NCBI RefSeq assembly: GCF_003710805.1
Contig: NZ_RHHB01000001.1
Location: 62,001 to 126,000 of the forward strand
Reading direction: 5' to 3'
From: Agromyces tardus
GTDB lineage: Bacteria > Actinomycetota > Actinomycetes > Actinomycetales > Microbacteriaceae
DNA: 64,000 bases
The notes under the pieces: generated by a model
Told to the model about the DNA's origin: nothing
What the model saw: the letters and a program-made list of their open reading frames with translations, nothing else
Database searches by the model: none
Shown: positions 59,984 through 64,000 of the stretch, piece after piece
Numbering within the stretch: position 1 is the first letter of the stretch
Layout of the letters: the number at the start of each line of letters is the position of its first letter
Translations under genes and position numbers: made by a program

Positions 59984-60809
59984 CTACCTGCCCGAGCCCG
60001 GCTCGGCCCTCGTCGGCAAGGTCGCGATCATCACCGGGGCCGCGTCCGGCATCGGTGAGGCGGTCAGCCGGATCTACGCCGCCAACGGCGCGCGGGTCGC
60101 GATGATCGACCTCGACGCCGCCCGCCTCGCCGAGGTGGCCGCCGACATCCGCGAGCGCGGAGGCGACGTCGCCGAGACCGTCGCCGACGTCGTCAGCGAG
60201 GACCAGGTGCGCGCGTTCTTCGCCGAGACCCTCGAACGCTGGGGGCAGGTGGACCTGCTCATCAACAGCGCCGGTCGCGACTCCCTGTCGCCGCCCGTGA
60301 CCGAGGTGACGCTCGAGGAGTGGAACAAGACGATCGGCCCCAACCTCACGGGCGTGTTCCTGTGCTGCCGCGAGGCGTTCCTCGCCATGGAGCGCCAGGA
60401 GACCGGCGGGCGGATCATCAACATGGGCTCCTCGTCGACGCGGGTCGCGTCGGGTCCCGGCCACAGTCCGTACCGCGCCTCCAAGCACGGGATGCTCGGC
60501 TTCAGCAAGAACATCCTCCTCGAGGGCGTGAAGAAGAACATCGGCGTGACCGTGCTGAACCCCTCGCACGTGCGCACCCCGATGACCGAGATCATCGACA
60601 AGGGCCTCTACGACGGCGACCTCGTCGCCTACACCGACGGATGGCTCGACGAGAAGGAGATCGAGGAGGGCATCGCCGCCAGCTGCATCGACGTGTCGAA
60701 CGTCGCCGAGGCCGCCCTCTACATCGCCACCCGCACCGCGGATGTCACCATTCCCACCCTCTCGCTGTACCCGACGCACAAGGCGCACCGGTACGGCATG
60801 GAGGTGTGA
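59973..60809 (+). CDS. Short-chain dehydrogenase/reductase of the catabolic cluster
   Basis: The 278-residue SDR has TGAASGIGEAVSRIYAANGA, DLLINSAGRDSLSPPVTEVT, INMGSSSTRVASG, the catalytic SPYRASKHG (Tyr and Lys) and the ending YPTHKAHRYGMEV. An aspartate after beta-2 (MIDLDAA) favours NAD(H). It overlaps the aldolase gene by 11 bases and lies 2 bases before the first zinc-type dehydrogenase. It would oxidise a hydroxyl of the imported sugar or polyol. AAGGAGCACC places ATG 59973. Confidence 0.88.
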   Translation: MVPDYLPEPGSALVGKVAIITGAASGIGEAVSRIYAANGARVAMIDLDAARLAEVAADIRERGGDVAETVADVVSEDQVRAFFAETLERWGQVDLLINSAGRDSLSPPVTEVTLEEWNKTIGPNLTGVFLCCREAFLAMERQETGGRIINMGSSSTRVASGPGHSPYRASKHGMLGFSKNILLEGVKKNIGVTVLNPSHVRTPMTEIIDKGLYDGDLVAYTDGWLDEKEIEEGIAASCIDVSNVAEAALYIATRTADVTIPTLSLYPTHKAHRYGMEV

Positions 60810-60811
60810 CC

Positions 60812-61912
60812 GTGAGGGCAGCTGTGCTGCACGACATCCGCCGCATCGAGATCGCCGACGTGCCGATGCCCGAGCCGGTCGGCGACCGGCCGGTGCTCGT
60901 ACGCATCGGGGCCGTCGGGGTGTGCGGATCGGACGTGCTGCGGTTCGGCGTCGGCAAGGGCTACGGGTTCCCGCTCGTGCTCGGCCACGAGATGTCGGGC
61001 ACGGTCGTCGAGGACTCGCCGAGTGGCGCGTTCACGTCGGGCGACCGGGTGGCGATCTTCCCGTGCCTTCCCGACGCTGCCGACCCGATGACCGAGATCG
61101 GCGAATTCACCCTCGGCACCCACTACGACTACTTCGGCTCGCGCCGCGACGGCGGGCTCGAGGAGTACCTCTCGGTGCCCGAGCGCAACCTCGTGCGCCT
61201 GCCCGAAGGGGTATCGCTCGTCGAGGGCGCCCTGGTGGAACCGGCGGGTGTCGCGCTGCACGCGGTGCGCAAGGCCACCGTGCCCGCGAACGCGACCGCC
61301 CTCGTGATCGGCGCCGGGCCGATCGGGCTGCTGGCCGCGCAGTGGCTCCGGGTGCTCGGCGTCGTGCGGGTGCTCGTCTCCGACATCGACGAGCGCAAGC
61401 GCCGCGTCGCCGAGCACCTCGGGTTCGACACGATCGACCCGACCGGCTCGACGAGCGACGCGCGCGTCATGGAGGCGACGGGCGGGCGCGGCGTCGACAT
61501 CGCGGTCGAGGCGAGCGGCCTCGGCATCACCTTCCTGCAGGCCGTGCACGCGGCCGCGCATCGCGGGCAGGTCGTGCTGCTCGGCGACCTCAGCACCGAC
61601 GTGGACCTGCCCAAGGAGACCGTGTCCCGCATCCTCCGCCGCGAGCTCACGCTGCTGGGCACGTGGAACGCGCGCATCACGCCACGCGGCCAGAGCGAAT
61701 GGGACATGGTCGTCGCGTCCATCGGCCGCACCGTGAACGTCGCCGACCTCGTGAGCCACGTGTTCGAGCTCGAGCAGGCGCAGAGCGTGTTCGAGGACCT
61801 CGCCGACCGTTCCGTGTGGGCCAACAAGACCGTGTTCGCCGTGTCCGACGAGGCGAAGGCCGAAGCGGATGCCGCGCTCGCAGCGTCGTTCTCAGCGAAG
61901 CAGGTGCCATGA
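60812..61912 (+). CDS. Zinc-type medium-chain dehydrogenase 1 (no structural zinc)
   Basis: The 366-residue protein has the catalytic zinc ligands in GVCGSDVLRFGVGKGYGFPL and VLGHEMSG, then VEPAGVALHAVRKATVPANA with the nucleotide loop VIGAGPIGLLAAQWLRVLG. The lobe that carries four structural cysteines in most polyol dehydrogenases has a single Cys (FPCLP), so the structural zinc is missing. It resembles sorbitol- or galactitol-type dehydrogenases. GTG 60812 is chosen with GGAGG at 60800-60804; GTG 60806 is possible. It overlaps the next gene by ATGA. The C-terminus carries a 20-residue Ala-rich extension. Confidence 0.85.
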   Translation: MRAAVLHDIRRIEIADVPMPEPVGDRPVLVRIGAVGVCGSDVLRFGVGKGYGFPLVLGHEMSGTVVEDSPSGAFTSGDRVAIFPCLPDAADPMTEIGEFTLGTHYDYFGSRRDGGLEEYLSVPERNLVRLPEGVSLVEGALVEPAGVALHAVRKATVPANATALVIGAGPIGLLAAQWLRVLGVVRVLVSDIDERKRRVAEHLGFDTIDPTGSTSDARVMEATGGRGVDIAVEASGLGITFLQAVHAAAHRGQVVLLGDLSTDVDLPKETVSRILRRELTLLGTWNARITPRGQSEWDMVVASIGRTVNVADLVSHVFELEQAQSVFEDLADRSVWANKTVFAVSDEAKAEADAALAASFSAKQVP

Positions 61913-62964
61913 TGAAGGCCGCCGTCTTCCTCGAGCCAGGGCGCATCGAGGTGCAGGACATCCCCATCCCCGAGGTGGGACCCGACGACGTGCTCGTGCG
62001 CGTGCGCGCTGCGAGCATCTGCGGCACCGACCTGCGCATCTTCAAGCACGGCCACTTCAAGCTCCCCGCGGGCACGCCGCGCGTGCTCGGCCACGAGGTC
62101 GCCGGCGAGATCGCCGACGTCGGCTCGGGCGTCGCCGACTGGTTGGTCGGGGATCGCGTGAGCCTCACCCCCAACGTGGGCTGCGGCAGGTGCGAGATGT
62201 GCCGTCGCGGACTCAACCAGATGTGCCCCACCTACGAGGCGTTCGGCATCACGCTGAACGGCGGCTTCGAGGAGTACCTGCTCGTGCCCGGGTGGGCGAT
62301 CGAGCGGGGAAACCTCTTTCGGCTGCCCGACGGTGCCTCGTTCGAGGTCGGCGCGATCATGGAGCCGGCGTCGTGCTGCCTGCACGGGCAGCGCAAGGTG
62401 CGGGTCTCGAGCGAGGACTCGGTACTCGTCATCGGCGCTGGGCCCATCGGGTGCTTCCACACGCTGCTCGCGAAGCGGCACGGCGCCCGGCAGGTCATCG
62501 TCGCGAACCGGCGGCAGCCCCGGCTCGACATCGCCGGCCGCCTCGGCGCCGACGAGCTCGTCAACGTCGGCGAGCAGGACCTGCGCGACGAAGTCATGCG
62601 GCTCACCGACGGCCGAGGCGTCGACGTGGTGATCACGAGCGTCTCCGATCGGGACGTCATCGCCTCGGCCACGGACCTGCTCGCGCGGCTCGGACGCATC
62701 AACGTCTTCTCGGGCCTCGGCGACGCGGCCCGGCCGCCGATCGACGTCAACGCCCTGCACTACCGGGAGCTCGTGCTCACCGGCACGACGGGATCGAGCA
62801 ACGACGACTACCGGGACGTGCTCGGCATGCTCGGGACGGGCGATGTTGACCTGTCACCGATCATCTCCCGCCGGTTCGTCGTCGACGACATCCACGCCGC
62901 CATGGAGCACTCGGCCTCGGGCGCCGGCATGAAGCCCGTCATCGTCTTCGAAGGGACCGACTGA
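61909..62964 (+). CDS. Zinc-type medium-chain dehydrogenase 2 (with structural zinc)
   Basis: The 351-residue protein has SICGTDLRIFKHGHFKLPAG and VLGHEVAGEIADVGSGV, the catalytic zinc site, then the structural zinc cluster CGRCEMCRRGLNQMC, MEPASCCLHGQRKVRVSSED and VIGAGPIGCFHTLLAKRHGA for NAD(P). Together with the first dehydrogenase and the SDR it makes three oxidoreductases in one operon. The second of two adjacent ATGs (61912) may also serve. It overlaps the gene before and after it by ATGA or TGATG. Confidence 0.9.
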   Translation: MMKAAVFLEPGRIEVQDIPIPEVGPDDVLVRVRAASICGTDLRIFKHGHFKLPAGTPRVLGHEVAGEIADVGSGVADWLVGDRVSLTPNVGCGRCEMCRRGLNQMCPTYEAFGITLNGGFEEYLLVPGWAIERGNLFRLPDGASFEVGAIMEPASCCLHGQRKVRVSSEDSVLVIGAGPIGCFHTLLAKRHGARQVIVANRRQPRLDIAGRLGADELVNVGEQDLRDEVMRLTDGRGVDVVITSVSDRDVIASATDLLARLGRINVFSGLGDAARPPIDVNALHYRELVLTGTTGSSNDDYRDVLGMLGTGDVDLSPIISRRFVVDDIHAAMEHSASGAGMKPVIVFEGTD

Positions 62965-63911
62965 TGCCCCCAACCGTCCTCACTCCCGACACGCTCGTCG
63001 CGGCCGAGGAGCCGACGTTCTACTTCGTCGGCGTGACGACCGGCGCGTCGTCGATCATGACCGTCTTCCCGAGGTGGGCCGAGCACCTCGGCATCCCCCA
63101 GCGGATCGTCGGCATCGACGTGCCGCTGGATGCCGAACCGGAGGTGTACCGGCGCGTCGTCTCGTTCCTGAAGGAGGACGGGGACTCGCTCGGCGCCCTC
63201 GTCACGACGCACAAGCTCAACCTCTTCAAGGCCACTCGCGACCTGTTCGACGAGGTGGGGGAGTCGGCGCAGCAGCTCGACGAGATCAGCAGCATCTCCA
63301 AGCGCGGCGACCGGCTGCTCGGCCACGCGATGGACGATGTCACGAGCGGGCTCGCCTACGACGCGATCGTCGGCGACTTCGACGGCGAGGTGCTGCTGCT
63401 CGGGGCCGGCGGCTCGTCGCTCGCGCTGAGCCTGTACCTGCACCGGCGGCAGCGCACCGGCGCATCGGTGCCGTCGCGGATCGTCGTCACGAATCGACGA
63501 CCCGGCCGGCTCGAGGAGATGCGGGCGTTCCATCGCCGTATCGGGTTCGGCATCCCGATCGAGTACATCGAGGCGCCGCGGCCCATGCGCAACGATGCTG
63601 CGCTCGCCGGAATGGCGGGCGGATCGCTCGTGGTCAACGCCACGGGCCTCGGCAAGGACCGACCCGGTTCGCCGCTCACCGACGCCGCGGCGTTCCCCGA
63701 CGGGGCCGTCGCCTGGGACTTCAACTACCGCGGCGACCTCGTCTTCCTCGACCAGGCGCGTCGCGCCGCCGGCCACGGCGTGCGGGCCGTCGACGGCTGG
63801 TTCTACTTCCTGCACGGTTGGACCCGCGTGATGGCGCAGGTGTTCGACCTGCACATCCCGACCTCCGGGCCCGAGTTCGAAACCCTCTCCCGGATCGCCC
63901 GCGCGGCCTGA
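62964..63911 (+). CDS. Shikimate-dehydrogenase-like oxidoreductase, paralog 2
   Basis: The 315-residue protein is a paralog of the one at 54278-55231. Shared blocks are FVGVTTGASSIMTVFPRW, ALVTTHKLNLFKATRDLF with K84, HAMDDVTSGL with D124 (both pairs are 40 apart), LLLGAGGSSLALSLYL and NATGLGKDRPGSPLTDAAAF. The canonical shikimate residues are missing in the same way. The two paralogs stand at opposite ends of the cluster on different strands. They could form a heteromer or act on successive intermediates. TGATG overlap at 62962-62966 couples it to dehydrogenase 2. Confidence 0.85.
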   Translation: MPPTVLTPDTLVAAEEPTFYFVGVTTGASSIMTVFPRWAEHLGIPQRIVGIDVPLDAEPEVYRRVVSFLKEDGDSLGALVTTHKLNLFKATRDLFDEVGESAQQLDEISSISKRGDRLLGHAMDDVTSGLAYDAIVGDFDGEVLLLGAGGSSLALSLYLHRRQRTGASVPSRIVVTNRRPGRLEEMRAFHRRIGFGIPIEYIEAPRPMRNDAALAGMAGGSLVVNATGLGKDRPGSPLTDAAAFPDGAVAWDFNYRGDLVFLDQARRAAGHGVRAVDGWFYFLHGWTRVMAQVFDLHIPTSGPEFETLSRIARAA

Positions 63912-63964
63912 CCGAGCCCGGATCCCCACACCCCGACACCCCCGACACACGAGGAGCACCCCTG

Positions 63965-64000
63965 ATGACCGAATCCACCACCGTCGCCGAAGCCACGACC
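63965..64000 (+). CDS. Start of the next gene in the cluster (partial)
   Basis: Twelve codons are visible, MTESTTVAEATT, after GAGGAGCACCCC, an excellent ribosome-binding site. The gene follows the second shikimate-dehydrogenase-like gene by 53 bases on the same strand. Too little is visible to name a product. Confidence 0.65.
   Translation, partial: MTESTTVAEATT

Overview
The window comes from a high-GC actinobacterium, most likely Microbacteriaceae and possibly Agromyces-like. The evidence is the strongly GC-biased third codon position, frequent GTG starts, ATGA operon overlaps, a tmsAB pair for 10-methyl fatty acids, a CUT1 sugar importer without its own ATPase, and very frequent GGATGCC/GGCATCC heptamers. 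It reads as accessory metabolism. I found no rRNA, tRNA, CRISPR array, transposase or plasmid gene.

Layout. 1-4400 is a scarred segment: the end of an SF1 helicase gene, a 3' fragment of a tmsB-like methyltransferase gene fused behind an unknown 5' gene piece, a second short tmsB relic, a frameshifted deaminase, a second truncated deaminase copy, and intact VOC, alpha/beta-hydrolase and SOUL genes. 4649-11749 is an inducible fructan unit: LacI-type operators, a solute-binding lipoprotein, two permeases, a GH91 enzyme without signal peptide, a LacI regulator and a GH32 fructosidase. It is best read as import and cytosolic breakdown of difructose dianhydride or short inulin products. 11790-29870 holds mostly independent genes: LLM flavin oxidoreductase, membrane proteins, SDR, a solitary SdhA-type flavoprotein with divergent LysR, an OhrR-like MarR with a 31-bp palindrome and a quinone oxidoreductase, PLP decarboxylase, secreted cyanophycinase-like peptidase, aldo/keto reductase, a shortened AlkD-like protein, an APC permease and a formylglycine-enzyme-like protein without the catalytic cysteines.

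29898-38838 carries aromatic-acid functions: an IclR of PcaR type with a pcaF-type thiolase, and a mobA-type 3-hydroxybenzoate 4-monooxygenase with a second IclR. Palindromes before mobA and before the second IclR share 14 of 16 bases, so one regulator may serve both. Cell-wall enzymes (a lytic transglycosylase and an endolysin-like GH25 protein) lie between them. 38907-54238 is mixed: YdeI-like protein, bifunctional nuclease, ion channel, an intergenic repeat cluster, an orphan ectB, the intact tmsA-tmsB operon, a TIR-domain membrane protein, an MpaB-like oxygenase, a PQQ propeller protein and a GH13 glucosidase.

54278-64000 is a divergent catabolic cluster around an IclR-like palindrome. 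Leftward are a shikimate-dehydrogenase-like oxidoreductase and a UlaG-like metallo-hydrolase. Rightward are an RbsB-type binding protein, permease, ATPase, KDPG-aldolase-like enzyme, SDR, two zinc-type dehydrogenases and a second shikimate-dehydrogenase-like paralog, then the start of a further gene. The genes overlap tightly. The substrate is not identifiable from sequence, and this is the best candidate here for an undescribed pathway.
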